This document shows positions 36,058-45,286 of a stretch of DNA of 64,000 bases, one piece after another; positions within the stretch are counted from its first letter, which is position 1, and the number at the start of each line of letters is the position of its first letter. The notes under the pieces are model-generated. The model saw only the letters and a program-made list of their open reading frames with translations. It searched no databases and was not told the origin of the DNA. The DNA is from Pseudomonas delhiensis (GTDB lineage Bacteria > Pseudomonadota > Gammaproteobacteria > Pseudomonadales > Pseudomonadaceae). The translations under genes were made by a program, and so were the position numbers. The DNA is taken from positions 1-64,000 of the forward strand of contig NZ_FZPC01000033.1 in the NCBI RefSeq assembly GCF_900187975.1. Reading direction: 5' to 3'.

Positions 36058-36727
36058 AGATGACTCCGCCTTCTCCGAGGAAAACGCCTTGGTCGAATGG
36101 TTGTCCGCCGGCTTCTGCGAAGCCGAAAGTGGTAGATGGATCGAGTTGAAGGATGATGCTCAGTGCCACGCCTGCCGGTCTGGCTATGGCACCAGAGCGC
36201 AGGATGATTGCGGCATCGACCGCCGAAAGATCGAACTCGAATACGAAGCGCATTCCCATCCCGCCCGTATCCTGGACGTAACAACGCCCCTTGCTGCCGA
36301 AGATGAAGCGGAGCATCCGGTTCATTGACGGTGCTGTGCAGTCGGAGATGTTCGACATCGCCTTCAGCAGAATCAGTTGCCGATAGGCTTCGTCCGAGAG
36401 CTCGTAGGTTTGCGTGGGCAGCGGACCGTCATAGAACGGTGCCTGGTCGAATGGCTGCACACCGGTAGAAGCAGTGGCTTCGGTGAAGGCCTCGTCGAAC
36501 CCGAAATAGGTGACAGCTTGGTCGACCTGCAGCAGGCGGGAGACGTTGACGATCTTCCCCCAGATGTCGAGGCCGAAACCCTGGGCCGTGGCCACGTTCC
36601 ACACCACGTCATAGAACGCATCGATATCGACCGATGGATCGATACTCTCGTTGAAGTACTGCAGCAGCCCGGTAATCGTTGGGCTATTTGCATACTGCGC
36701 TAGAAAGGTGTCCCGATAGTTGTTCAT
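36047..36727 (-). CDS. Baseplate wedge/tail protein, DUF2612 family
   Basis: 226-aa protein downstream of gpJ, positionally equal to P2 gpI. The sequence (FGLDIWGKIVNVSR, LSDEAYRQLILLKAMSNISDCT, MNRMLRFIFG) fits the DUF2612 family of myophage baseplate proteins. It overlaps both neighbours by a few bases. Confidence 0.85.
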   Translation of the reverse strand: MNNYRDTFLAQYANSPTITGLLQYFNESIDPSVDIDAFYDVVWNVATAQGFGLDIWGKIVNVSRLLQVDQAVTYFGFDEAFTEATASTGVQPFDQAPFYDGPLPTQTYELSDEAYRQLILLKAMSNISDCTAPSMNRMLRFIFGSKGRCYVQDTGGMGMRFVFEFDLSAVDAAIILRSGAIARPAGVALSIILQLDPSTTFGFAEAGGQPFDQGVFLGEGGVIYAS

Positions 36728-37938
36728 ACCAGGAGCACCTGAATGTTGGAGCTGTCGAGAGTCGGACGCTGGTCAATCCCGAAGGCGAGAGAAACAGCTG
36801 CTGCTGACGAATCGAAGCCCATGGTGATCGATTCGATGTTGACGTTCGAATTCACGGCGGCAACGCCAGCGTAGTACCGCCCGGCGTAGATGGTCGAGCC
36901 GATACGCGCCCTGCTCCCGCCATCCGCTCCATTGAAGGAATTCACCACTGCTGCCCGAACCAGGTCCACGATGTTGGCCGGCAGCAGCGGATCGGTGGCG
37001 ATCTGGATCTTGAAGAAGGCCGGAGTCGCATCAGGCGTCTTCCAGGTCACCGTGTACTGCGGATAGGGCTTCTCGTAGCCCTCCGAATCCTCGATGACAT
37101 AGCTGGTGTCGCCGTTGTAGTTGCAGCCCAGTGACTTCTTGCCCCAGATCGCTGCGGCGATATCTGCTGCTACGCCGCCGACCACGGCGACATACACGGA
37201 ATGGGGAGCCAGTGGGTAACTCGTGGCTCCGTAGTTCACCGTCGTGCCCGCAGGGTTGTCGACCACGAAGGCATCGAGGACATCCGCTACAGCCAGTACG
37301 CGGCCGAGGATACTCTGCGTGGAGTTCACCCCATTGGCCGCCACGGACAATTTGCGCCGGTACTCGAAATCGGCGCGCGACTCGACGTCAGTCCCCAGCG
37401 TTCCGGCGGCAAGATTCTCCACGCGATCCCAGCCAGGCACCGCGGAGTAGATCTTCGCCAGGTTGCCGATCGGGCAAGCGATAGGACCAGTAGTCGAGTT
37501 CTGGAAGTCCACATCCACTGAACCGCTGGACGGGATCGTCGCATCAGACAGGCTGAAGTAGATATAGCCGTTAGTATCCTGGGCGGCCGAACCGGCAGGA
37601 ATGACGGTGCCGACCAGGCCTGTGCAGGTCCCGGTGACCACAGTTCCAGAAGCAGAGATGCGCTCAAGGAAGTAGATCCTTCCGATTGCATCCTGCCACC
37701 GGCCATCGGCCTTATCCGGGTCGACGTTGTTGACCACTTCGGCAATCTGGTCGTTCTTGTCGCCAATGATGGCGGTGGTGGTCTGGGCGATCTGCCCTTG
37801 CGGGGTGGTCAGGCCTGGATTTACGCCGCCGCCGAATGCCTGATTGATGTCGGCCTGGACACCCGTGAGGATGTCGGTTTCCTGCGGCAGGGTGACGCCG
37901 TTGGCATCGATTACCACGCTGGGAACGTTGGTGGTCAT
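36724..37938 (-). CDS. Baseplate J-like protein
   Basis: 404-aa gpJ/gp47 family wedge protein. Typical are the N-terminal IDANGVTLPQETDILTGVQADINQAFGG, the ERISASGTVVTGTCTGLVGTVIPAGS beta region and the central SRADFEYRRKLSVAANGVNSTQSILGRV. It forms the periphery of the baseplate with gp25 and the DUF2612 protein. Confidence 0.92.
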   Translation of the reverse strand: MTTNVPSVVIDANGVTLPQETDILTGVQADINQAFGGGVNPGLTTPQGQIAQTTTAIIGDKNDQIAEVVNNVDPDKADGRWQDAIGRIYFLERISASGTVVTGTCTGLVGTVIPAGSAAQDTNGYIYFSLSDATIPSSGSVDVDFQNSTTGPIACPIGNLAKIYSAVPGWDRVENLAAGTLGTDVESRADFEYRRKLSVAANGVNSTQSILGRVLAVADVLDAFVVDNPAGTTVNYGATSYPLAPHSVYVAVVGGVAADIAAAIWGKKSLGCNYNGDTSYVIEDSEGYEKPYPQYTVTWKTPDATPAFFKIQIATDPLLPANIVDLVRAAVVNSFNGADGGSRARIGSTIYAGRYYAGVAAVNSNVNIESITMGFDSSAAAVSLAFGIDQRPTLDSSNIQVLLV

Positions 37939-38291
37939 TAGAACGAGACTCCCGCTTCCTGTCCGTCGGTGTCGATGATCTGGATCTGCCCGGTCAGGCC
38001 GCGCTCAGTGAACGAAACGGCGATGGTCTTGACCTGTGCCACCTTGGGCACCGTCAGGGCCGCCACTTCGATCTTCTTCTTGATGAGGGAAATCGGTGGG
38101 TACTTGCCGAGAATCTGCTGCCAGTACGGCAATCCGAGAGTGGTGTCGTACCAGCACTCCCCGAGGAACGTACGGACGGCGCTGGCGACGTCCTGGGCGA
38201 TGGCATAGGGTTCAGTAGCAAGGGCCACATTCCCCTCCCCATCCAACACCAAATCCCATGCGCTGCGGTCGAGTAGCAGTGTGCTTGCCAT
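37938..38291 (-). CDS. gp25/gpW-like baseplate protein
   Basis: 117-aa baseplate wedge component. The EPR-like core is reduced to EPYAIAQDVASAVRTFLGECWYD. It has one-base/three-base overlaps with gpJ and its start directly abuts the divergent plus-strand gene at 38292. Confidence 0.85.
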   Translation of the reverse strand: MASTLLLDRSAWDLVLDGEGNVALATEPYAIAQDVASAVRTFLGECWYDTTLGLPYWQQILGKYPPISLIKKKIEVAALTVPKVAQVKTIAVSFTERGLTGQIQIIDTDGQEAGVSF

Positions 38292-38939
38292 GTGAGGTTC
38301 CGATTGAATCTTCCAGTTGAGATGCCAGACCTTCCCGACCTCTCCCAGCGCTACGCCCTGGTCATTGCCTTCCAGTCCTCACGCGCAGCCGATTACCCCA
38401 TCGCGCTCTCATTGGCGCGACGGGCCAGCTACTTCGTGGAGGTAACCAAGGGCAACGTCGACTATCACGTGGCGGCGTTCGAAGCGACGGCGCCGGACAT
38501 CGCCAGGGCGGTATCGATCGCCGACATGCTGGCCAGGGTGAAAGGAACGTTCTTTTCCGTCAGGGGACGGCTGTTCAAGGACGATGGCAACGTGCTGCAG
38601 GTGCTGCACTGCCTGAACGAGTCATTCCGGGTGAAGGACTACCGGTCGCATTGCCACGTGGTCTTCCCAACCCAGTTCCCGCTTGGGATTCCGCAGGTGC
38701 ACGTCAAGATTCCACATCTGGGCAAGAAGGACATGCTGATCATCCCCTGCGCCTTCGCAGCCAAATACACTGGCTGGGCTCTTACCCGGGAACATCCCGG
38801 AGCGCTACAGGACCAGTTCCGAGATGTCTGCGTGACGCATGGGTGTGACTGGTGCCCAAGGTGTAATCCCGATGACTTGAGATCACCTCAAGTACTCGGA
38901 GGACCAGAAGTATCGCTTCCGCTCGCCACGCCGGAATGA
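38292..38939 (+). CDS. Uncharacterised phage protein on the opposite strand
   Basis: 215 aa if the GTG at 38292 is used; ATG 38322 would give 205 aa. It fills an otherwise empty interval in the leftward baseplate operon, so it is probably real. No signal or membrane segment; a Cys/His cluster CVTHGCDWCPRC near the C-terminus could bind metal. The translation has balanced composition, unlike the shadow frames. It overlaps the spike gene by 52 bases at the 3' end. Not recognised; its separate orientation suggests expression in the lysogen or as an accessory gene. Confidence 0.7.
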   Translation: MRFRLNLPVEMPDLPDLSQRYALVIAFQSSRAADYPIALSLARRASYFVEVTKGNVDYHVAAFEATAPDIARAVSIADMLARVKGTFFSVRGRLFKDDGNVLQVLHCLNESFRVKDYRSHCHVVFPTQFPLGIPQVHVKIPHLGKKDMLIIPCAFAAKYTGWALTREHPGALQDQFRDVCVTHGCDWCPRCNPDDLRSPQVLGGPEVSLPLATPE

Positions 38940-39544
38940 GTGTGCGTCTTGTCGATCGACACGCCGTCGTTCTTCACAGTGCCACCGTTCACGGACAGAT
39001 TGCCGTTGATGGTGGTGTTGCCATCGATCACTGCCGCAGGTGCCTGGATGTGAACCTGTGTCGGTGACACCAACTCGATCCCGCTTTCATTGAAACGGAC
39101 GTACTGCGCCGGCGCTGCAGCGATGATGCTGCCGAGGTAGACCGCATCGGCCGGATCGTTCTGTCGACTTGAGCCCGGGGGAGCCTCGCTTCTGGACGAC
39201 TTCACTGCACTGATGTCGCGGTCGCAGAACACGGCAATGCCGATGTCTCCAGCCTGGGGATCGAGGATCACCGCGTTAGCACCGCCCTGGATGCGCATGT
39301 AGGGTGCGTTGTAGATGGTCGCATGCGGCGTCACATCGCCCTCACCGTCGATCTGCTGCACAAGCGGAAGCAGGCTCACGTAGCCAATCGGAGAAACCCC
39401 ACCCGCATTCGTGACCGAAATAACCTTCACCGGCCTGGCCATCCAGCGCCCACTGAAGAACGCACGAATGACAGCCTCCAGCGCGTTGATGTCGCTGTTC
39501 TTGTCGGATGAGCCGAGAAGCGGCTGGCTACCATTTGGAGACAT
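38888..39544 (-). CDS. Gp138-like membrane-puncturing baseplate spike
   Basis: 218-aa spike protein. It has an N-terminal OB-like domain (VISVTNAGGVSPIGYVSLLPLV, AVILDPQAGDIGIAVFCDRDIS), then a beta-helical stretch (AAVIDGNTTINGNLSVNGGTV) and a terminal THTHSGVASG segment with paired His that can bind iron at the tip, as in phage spikes. Confidence 0.88.
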   Translation of the reverse strand: MSPNGSQPLLGSSDKNSDINALEAVIRAFFSGRWMARPVKVISVTNAGGVSPIGYVSLLPLVQQIDGEGDVTPHATIYNAPYMRIQGGANAVILDPQAGDIGIAVFCDRDISAVKSSRSEAPPGSSRQNDPADAVYLGSIIAAAPAQYVRFNESGIELVSPTQVHIQAPAAVIDGNTTINGNLSVNGGTVKNDGVSIDKTHTHSGVASGSDTSGPPST

Positions 39545-40409
39545 TCAGGACCAGTCCTTCTTTCGCGAGATGCATCGTGGTGAACCAGGGGCCTTGGGGA
39601 TACACCGTACTCAGTTCGTGCCGCATGGAGTGGATTACCCACTCGCCGCGGGCTTTCTCGACCGAGCTGTCCAACTGCACGCGCCGCCCAAGAGAGGCTT
39701 CGGGGTTGAACTCAGTGACGATCTGAATGCCTGTGCTGGTGAAGACCGGGTAGCCAACGAGGCCGGTGGCCGGCGAAATCTGGAGGAAGTCCTCGCCGAA
39801 AGCCGAACCGTTCGGCCAGATGGAGAGGATGCCGTTCTCGATCTTGCAGAGCACCCTGGCGGCGTTGCACACCGACTTGACCTGTTGGATCAGCGTTCCC
39901 GGAAGGTTTGGGTTGCTCAGTTGCACCGAGACGCCGTGGTTTTCGAATCCATAGCCCATCTGCTTGGCCAGGGCTTCGACGATCGTCGCTACGTCAGTGC
40001 TGCCTTCGTAGCTATTCGCTGCAGCCGGTGCCACCTGAAACAGGTAGCCCGGCCTTGCGTTCAGGTCGAAGGCTATGTCGGGAGCCCCGGAGTAATTCAC
40101 CACACCGGCGATCATGGTCCCGTCGAAAATCTTCTTGACGCCCTTGATGGGGTCGCCTGCGCTGACGCTGATCTCCGCCCCGCGAACGGCCAGGGCATGC
40201 AGCTGGTTGGTGCTGAACTTGTTCATGTCGGTCATCTTCATGCCGAACACGCGCAGTTGCAGCTCGCCCAAGGTCAGGATGCCCCCGGACTGTGCCAGGA
40301 TCAGCTCTACCCGATGGCCGCGAAGAGAAACCTTGTCTTGGCCCTGGTCGTTCAAGCTCCCGTCACGAAGGCGAAATGTCAGTTCGATTTCCCTCGTAAC
40401 GAAGCTCAT
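39528..40409 (-). CDS. Baseplate hub protein, gpD-like
   Basis: 293-aa protein of the tail hub (late control D-like). Features are RVFGMKMTDMNKFSTNQLHAL near the N-terminus, GVKKIFDGTMIAGVVNY and the central GISPATGLVGYP-like segment. It lies between spike and plug genes as expected. The call rests on context and fold-like features more than on a single motif. Confidence 0.78.
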   Translation of the reverse strand: MSFVTREIELTFRLRDGSLNDQGQDKVSLRGHRVELILAQSGGILTLGELQLRVFGMKMTDMNKFSTNQLHALAVRGAEISVSAGDPIKGVKKIFDGTMIAGVVNYSGAPDIAFDLNARPGYLFQVAPAAANSYEGSTDVATIVEALAKQMGYGFENHGVSVQLSNPNLPGTLIQQVKSVCNAARVLCKIENGILSIWPNGSAFGEDFLQISPATGLVGYPVFTSTGIQIVTEFNPEASLGRRVQLDSSVEKARGEWVIHSMRHELSTVYPQGPWFTTMHLAKEGLVLNVSKW

Positions 40410-40418
40410 GGGGCGATC

Positions 40419-40949
40419 CTATTTGACCAAGTACTCGGTGGGTGAACGAAGGCAAAGCTCGTAGTAGGCGGCAGCAGCGCTGTTTGGCGTCGTGAGGAAT
40501 GTCCGATTATCAGCAAAGACGTGATCGGTGATTCGATCAGCCCAAACGCGATGGGGCATGTCGTACAGCCCAGCATCGGCAAGCTGCCGGCCGATACCTG
40601 CCTTGGCCTGCTCCAATGTCCAGCCTTCCTGCCTCGCCGAAACGATCCAGGCATAGCCATTGGATTGCCGTACACATCCGAGCGTGATGCGGTCCGCCTC
40701 GGCCTGTTGGGCAGACTTCATCACCGGCGCCGGCTTAGCCGATCCAACTTTCGGCTCCGCGCTATCAGGAACTCCTTTGGCGTGGCGGATCAATATGCAC
40801 TCCTGCTCAGAAGGTGCCGGGATTCGCTGTTCCACCGGGATGGACTTTTCCATCTTCATGCAGGTCATCAGCAGCACCTTGTCCGCGCTGATCTGTTCCG
40901 CCATTGCTGCGGGCGCCATCAAGGCGACCGCCAATACCCATGCCTTCAT
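40419..40949 (-). CDS. Exported protein inside the baseplate operon
   Basis: 176-aa protein with a Sec signal (MKAWVLAVALMAPAAMA-EQ). The ATG at 40949 is preferred because GTGGAG lies six bases before it, but zero before the in-frame ATG at 40955. The mature part has four or five cysteines (TCMK, ECIL, GCVR, LCLR), which suggests disulfides in the periplasm. Not a known tail component; an envelope-modifying accessory protein in a lysogen is one possibility. Not recognised. Confidence 0.75.
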   Translation of the reverse strand: MKAWVLAVALMAPAAMAEQISADKVLLMTCMKMEKSIPVEQRIPAPSEQECILIRHAKGVPDSAEPKVGSAKPAPVMKSAQQAEADRITLGCVRQSNGYAWIVSARQEGWTLEQAKAGIGRQLADAGLYDMPHRVWADRITDHVFADNRTFLTTPNSAAAAYYELCLRSPTEYLVK

Positions 40950-40998
40950 GTCCATCTCCACTGAGTACCTGGCCCAAGCATATCTGCGATCAGAGGGC

Positions 40999-42525
40999 CT
41001 ATGCAGTCACCGCAATCGTCTTGATGCGCTTCGGTGCAGTGGGAGTCGGAATGGTGTGCGGCCCAGCACTGACAGTTTCCTGCGCAGACGTACCGTCGTC
41101 GAAGCCATAGGTCTGCGTGGTGAAACCGGAAGGCACCGTGATTGTGGCCACGTCAGCAGCGCGGGTGACCTGGGAACTGGTGGTGGGGATATAGCTGGTG
41201 GGGAAGGCGCCTGCCTCGAACTGAGGACATTCGACGATTAACCCATCCGTCGTATTGACTGTAGTTACCGAAGACGAAGAGGTAGACGGGCCAATAAGTC
41301 CGCGAATGTTCTCCCCAGTGATCGTGGTTGCGGTAAGAGAAACAAGCCAGCGCCCATTCCCAAGGGGTATAGCCGTTGCCACGGCATTATTGAAGCCAGA
41401 GCCAAAATAGCTTATGGCACTCAAAACGCCATTCGCCAAGTTGACCAGGACGCGACACCCCGAGTTAATAGTTGTTGCACCCTGTAGTTGAATGTAGGCG
41501 GCGGTAGCCCCGTCCGACTTCACTATCCAACTGATTGTTTGGACGGTGCCTGAAATTCCGACCGACTGATAAAACTGCGGCTGAATGCCGTTTGATGTCG
41601 GCGCCAAACTGAACGCGGAGTTATCCCCGAACACCGAAGGCTGCCCGGAGGCTACGGTGAATTGGCCCTTCACCCAGGAGGCCGACGTAAGATTTGTCGA
41701 TTGCAAGAACAGATTCGTGCGCTGCTCCTCGATCAGCAGCCCGCGCAGTGTCAGCGTGACCGGGTCGTAGTCGAAGCGGGGTTGGTCATTCGCCGCAACC
41801 TGCAGGACTGCCGTCGGATCAAAGTAAGTGCCAATGCTCGGGCGCGTCAGCGACATGATCCCGGGTAGTTGGGTAGCCATGGTGAAGGCCTGGCCAATCT
41901 TCACGGTTTGCGCGGAGGTTGCGGTGCGACCGAGGTTGTCCTTTGCCTTCAACGTGAACGAGACGATCGTCAGGCCGGCGGTCGGAGTACCGCTGATGAC
42001 GCCGGTCGAACCATCCAGGGACAGGCCGGCCGGAAGCGAACCGACCACGCTCCACGAAAGGGCGGAATTGGCCATCTGCCCTTGCAGGGTGATCGATGAC
42101 GAATACGGCACTCCCTGAATCCCATTCGCCAGGGCGCCAGTTAGCACGAGAGGATGAGCAGCGGCCCATGTGTTGGCGGCGTTGATCCTCGACTGGAAGT
42201 CGATTGAGGCCCGAGCGGCTTTCTCGATCAGGTCTTCCGGTGACAGGTACATCAGCACCCAGCGGCTGCCGAGGCCGGAGAAAACCGGATCATCCGTGCC
42301 TTCGGTATCCATGAAGGCCAGATCACCGACGAACCCCAGGTAAGCCTGACGCACGCACCGAACGCGGTCCCGGCAGAGAACCCCAGTCAGGATGGTTTCG
42401 CCCTCTAGGCTCACGTCCAGGTACATGCCGGTCGACTTCTGGTAGACGTTCAGCACGCAATTCTGCTGGGCAAGAACGACCTTCAGCGTCTGCGAAGCGA
42501 CGGCAGCGAGCGGGATGATCTGCAT
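40999..42525 (-). CDS. Baseplate plug protein fused to Ig-like and lectin-like domains
   Basis: 508-aa protein. Residues 1-~105 look like the phage baseplate plug family (MQIIPLAAVASQTLKVVLAQQ, GVLCRDRVRCVRQAYLGFVGDLAFMDT). A putative Ig (He_PIG) domain follows (GVPYSSSITLQGQMAN, GSLPAGLSLDGSTGVISGTP). The C-terminal ~250 residues have the pattern of phage lectin/carbohydrate-binding modules (FEAGAFPTSYIPTTSSQVTRAAD). The fusion would place a sugar-binding arm on the baseplate. Confidence 0.82.
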   Translation of the reverse strand: MQIIPLAAVASQTLKVVLAQQNCVLNVYQKSTGMYLDVSLEGETILTGVLCRDRVRCVRQAYLGFVGDLAFMDTEGTDDPVFSGLGSRWVLMYLSPEDLIEKAARASIDFQSRINAANTWAAAHPLVLTGALANGIQGVPYSSSITLQGQMANSALSWSVVGSLPAGLSLDGSTGVISGTPTAGLTIVSFTLKAKDNLGRTATSAQTVKIGQAFTMATQLPGIMSLTRPSIGTYFDPTAVLQVAANDQPRFDYDPVTLTLRGLLIEEQRTNLFLQSTNLTSASWVKGQFTVASGQPSVFGDNSAFSLAPTSNGIQPQFYQSVGISGTVQTISWIVKSDGATAAYIQLQGATTINSGCRVLVNLANGVLSAISYFGSGFNNAVATAIPLGNGRWLVSLTATTITGENIRGLIGPSTSSSSVTTVNTTDGLIVECPQFEAGAFPTSYIPTTSSQVTRAADVATITVPSGFTTQTYGFDDGTSAQETVSAGPHTIPTPTAPKRIKTIAVTA

Positions 42526-42533
42526 GGGGCTCT

Positions 42534-43181
42534 CTAGGCAATGGCGCTGGCGTCGAAGGACGCTTCCTGCTGGGTATTGGGCGTTACAGGTTGGACAGCG
42601 CCGATGCTCGTCACCGGCTGCCCTTGGGGCTCTGCGGTGGCCGAATAGATCGCCACTGCCGTCTGCCGCACCTCTTCGAACTGGGCATCGACGGTCAGCA
42701 GGGTGACGCCCTGGTTCGAAGTGCGCCTGTAGTCGAAGCGCACCAGGTTGACGTTCTGGTAGGTGAAGTCTGGGGTAACGAGGTCATAGAGCTCGGTCGT
42801 TTCCTTCAGCAGTTCCAACTGCTGAAGGAACTGATCCCGCCCCATCACCCCCTGGCCTCCGCAGGTCATCAACAGGCGAATGTCATAGGGCAGCGCGACC
42901 TTGTTGTACGACGAGAACGAACCGAGCTCGACCGGGTACTTCGAGATGCGCTGTTCGCCGCGGTAGTCGAAGGCGATCACCGAGTCAGGCAGGATGATCT
43001 GGGCGCCGTTCTTGTCGTACAGCCCCCACTCCGGCCCAAGAACACCGTCCAGGAAGCCGAAGAAGTCGGCCCCTAGAATAGTCCCCAGAATATCGCTGAC
43101 CGCGCCAATACCAACCGCGCTCCGGCGCACATCGGGAACGCCGGGCGCTATGGGAACGTCAGGGAAGTCGATCAAGGACAT
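42534..43181 (-). CDS. Tail/baseplate protein between tape measure and plug
   Basis: 215-aa protein (FFGFLDGVLGPEWGLYDKNG, ISKYPVELGSFSSYNKVALPYDIRLLMTCGG). In this phage class the gene after the tape measure encodes a tail-tube initiator or hub-associated protein. A start overlap with the tape-measure stop supports co-translation. I cannot name the family with certainty. Confidence 0.75.
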   Translation of the reverse strand: MSLIDFPDVPIAPGVPDVRRSAVGIGAVSDILGTILGADFFGFLDGVLGPEWGLYDKNGAQIILPDSVIAFDYRGEQRISKYPVELGSFSSYNKVALPYDIRLLMTCGGQGVMGRDQFLQQLELLKETTELYDLVTPDFTYQNVNLVRFDYRRTSNQGVTLLTVDAQFEEVRQTAVAIYSATAEPQGQPVTSIGAVQPVTPNTQQEASFDASAIA

Positions 43182-45061
43182 CAGTTCATCCCCGTGGCGG
43201 AAGAGTTGATCAACTGGTTCTGGCGCAGCGCTTCACCCATATCCCTGGCAATTCCTGGGGCATCAGTGGCCTGCGTGTTGACGGTCATCTGCTGGATGTT
43301 GACTTCGCTTGTCGTCGTAGAGACTTGCGAGGGAGCTACGTTCGCCCCGGCGCCGATGCGCATCTCGCCTGGGCGCACGCCCATCTGATCGCGTTCCAGG
43401 GCCAACCTTTCCTCGGCGGTCATCTGGAACTGATCGCCAGCAGTCGTTCCGTAGATCGACTGGGCCAGCATCCCACGGCGGCTTGCTTCAGCATCTGCTC
43501 GCGCAGGGCGCTCGTATTGCCGAGAGACAATCCCACCAGCCTCGTAGGCAGATCGAGCCTTGCGCAGCGCATCCCCGGCAGACTTCTCCTGCCCCTGAGT
43601 GAGCTCGTAGTGGATGAACGCCAACTGCTCGTCCAGGGATGAGGCTCGGATGTCCTTCCCGGCGAATGCCCGGAACCCCGCCTGGCGGTCGGGGTGCCAT
43701 TGGGCAAGCCCATAGGCCTTCCCGCCATCGCCAACCGCAGAGGGGTTAAAACCACTCTCCACGCTCAGGTTCGAGGCAATCCCCACTGCCTGCTCACGGC
43801 TCCAGCCCTTCGACTGGAAGTAGTTGGCCACGTAGTCAGCCATGGCTCGGCCACCGTTGACCTTGCCATTGGCCGCATCCATGGTGTTGACCGAATCCTG
43901 GGCACTCTCAACTCCGAGAGCAGCAGCGCCGCGGTTCAGCCATTCTCCGATGAAGTCACCAACCGCCGTGCCACTGATGAAGTTGTCGTTGAGATAGGTG
44001 CCGGCCTGGTAACCGGCGTATCCAGCGATCCCTATCGCTCCAAGGCGCGATGCCATGGCCAGTGCGCTACCACCCACCCCCAGGAACATGCCAATCCCCT
44101 TGGAGGCCACGGCAAATGCCGCGCCGAGGGCCAGGATCTTGGTGGTCGCCCCGCCAGTGTCCTGATCCAGGTCCCGGAGCATCTGGACAAGATCCTTGCC
44201 GCCTTCCACCAGGTCGGTGAAGAACTTCTGGATCTCGGCCCGGTGCTCGTTCACCCAGGCGCCGAAATCGCGCAGATCCTTGGTCAACTCGACCAATGCA
44301 GGGCCCATGGCCTCGAAGATGGCCTGTCCAACACCGTTGGCCTGAGCAGTGAACTCACCCCACACCCGCTGGGCTTCCTGGGCGCGCTTGACGCTCTCTT
44401 CGGTCACCCCCGAAGAGCGATACATCTCGCCATTTAGGTCCTGCACTGCCTGTCGGCCCTGACGCAGGAGGTTCAGGGTGTATTGGTCAAGTCCAAGTCC
44501 TTGGGCTATACGGATCTGGTCCTGAGGGTCATACCGCTGGAGAGCATCGGCTACATCAAGGAGAATATCCTTGAATGGGCGCATCTTGCCGGCGGAGTCG
44601 GCTACGTTCACGCCGATGGCGCGGAACATCCCCACCACTGGAGAGTCCTCGCCGAGCTTGAACGCCTCGATGCCGGACGCGATGTTCTGCAGGCTGGCCT
44701 GGAAGCCTTCAGCGGAGCCGCCGACGGTCTTGACCGTCTTGCCCCATGCATCCAGTTCCCGGGCGCTCATTCCCAGGTTCTTGGACAGATACCCGAGTTC
44801 GGCCTGTCCCTTCACCGTACTGGCGATGAAGTCCTTCAGCCCGTTGGCACCGATGGCCACGGCGAACAGGCCGAGGAGTTCGTTCCGCACACGGCGGAAG
44901 CCCTCGGACATGACCTTGGCTTGGGCGGCGATCTGCTTGGCGCTCGCCTCGGATTCACGCACGAAGCGCTTCTGCGCATCCGCCGCTTCCTTCTCGCCCT
45001 TCTTGAAGCCGGACGAATCCAGCCCCAGCGTGACCACCAGAGCATCGATTACTGTGGCCAT
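43181..45061 (-). CDS. Tape measure protein with tail lysozyme domain
   Basis: 626-aa protein. The N-terminus is a coiled coil (FKKGEKEAADAQKRFVRESEASAKQIA). Hydrophobic Ala/Gly-rich segments lie in the middle (ILALGAAFAVASKGIGMFLGVGGSALAM). Residues ~400-530 are a phage tail lysozyme-like domain (GWSREQAVGIASNLSVESGF, YGLAQWHPDRQAGF, QLAFIHYELT). It sets tail length and helps local wall digestion on infection. Confidence 0.9.
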   Translation of the reverse strand: MATVIDALVVTLGLDSSGFKKGEKEAADAQKRFVRESEASAKQIAAQAKVMSEGFRRVRNELLGLFAVAIGANGLKDFIASTVKGQAELGYLSKNLGMSARELDAWGKTVKTVGGSAEGFQASLQNIASGIEAFKLGEDSPVVGMFRAIGVNVADSAGKMRPFKDILLDVADALQRYDPQDQIRIAQGLGLDQYTLNLLRQGRQAVQDLNGEMYRSSGVTEESVKRAQEAQRVWGEFTAQANGVGQAIFEAMGPALVELTKDLRDFGAWVNEHRAEIQKFFTDLVEGGKDLVQMLRDLDQDTGGATTKILALGAAFAVASKGIGMFLGVGGSALAMASRLGAIGIAGYAGYQAGTYLNDNFISGTAVGDFIGEWLNRGAAALGVESAQDSVNTMDAANGKVNGGRAMADYVANYFQSKGWSREQAVGIASNLSVESGFNPSAVGDGGKAYGLAQWHPDRQAGFRAFAGKDIRASSLDEQLAFIHYELTQGQEKSAGDALRKARSAYEAGGIVSRQYERPARADAEASRRGMLAQSIYGTTAGDQFQMTAEERLALERDQMGVRPGEMRIGAGANVAPSQVSTTTSEVNIQQMTVNTQATDAPGIARDMGEALRQNQLINSSATGMN

Positions 45062-45064
45062 GCG

Positions 45065-45286
45065 TTATTCCTGGGCGGCTAGATTGCGGTTGTGGGTGTC
45101 AACCGAGTTGACCTCGATCAGCCACCATAGGTCCTCGAGACCATAGACGGTGTCGAGTTCATGGAGAGTCGCAAGGCGAGACGAAATCACCGTGGCGATG
45201 GTGGGCGGCAGGTTCAGGTAGTCGACGATGCCGTGACGTCTTATGCCGGCGACGGGGCCGAAGTCGATTGACCGTCGCCGATAGAA
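45065..45286 (-). CDS. Tail assembly chaperone, frameshift extension (gpGT-like)
   Basis: Continuation of the upstream chaperone in the -1 frame. It is read after slippage at GGGTTTT (45286-45292) and gives about 73 extra residues (FYRRRSIDFGPVAG ... NRNLAAQE), for a ~201-aa fusion. It has no good start of its own. This organisation and the position just before the tape measure are those of gpG/gpGT chaperones. Confidence 0.8.
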   Translation of the reverse strand, partial: FYRRRSIDFGPVAGIRRHGIVDYLNLPPTIATVISSRLATLHELDTVYGLEDLWWLIEVNSVDTHNRNLAAQE

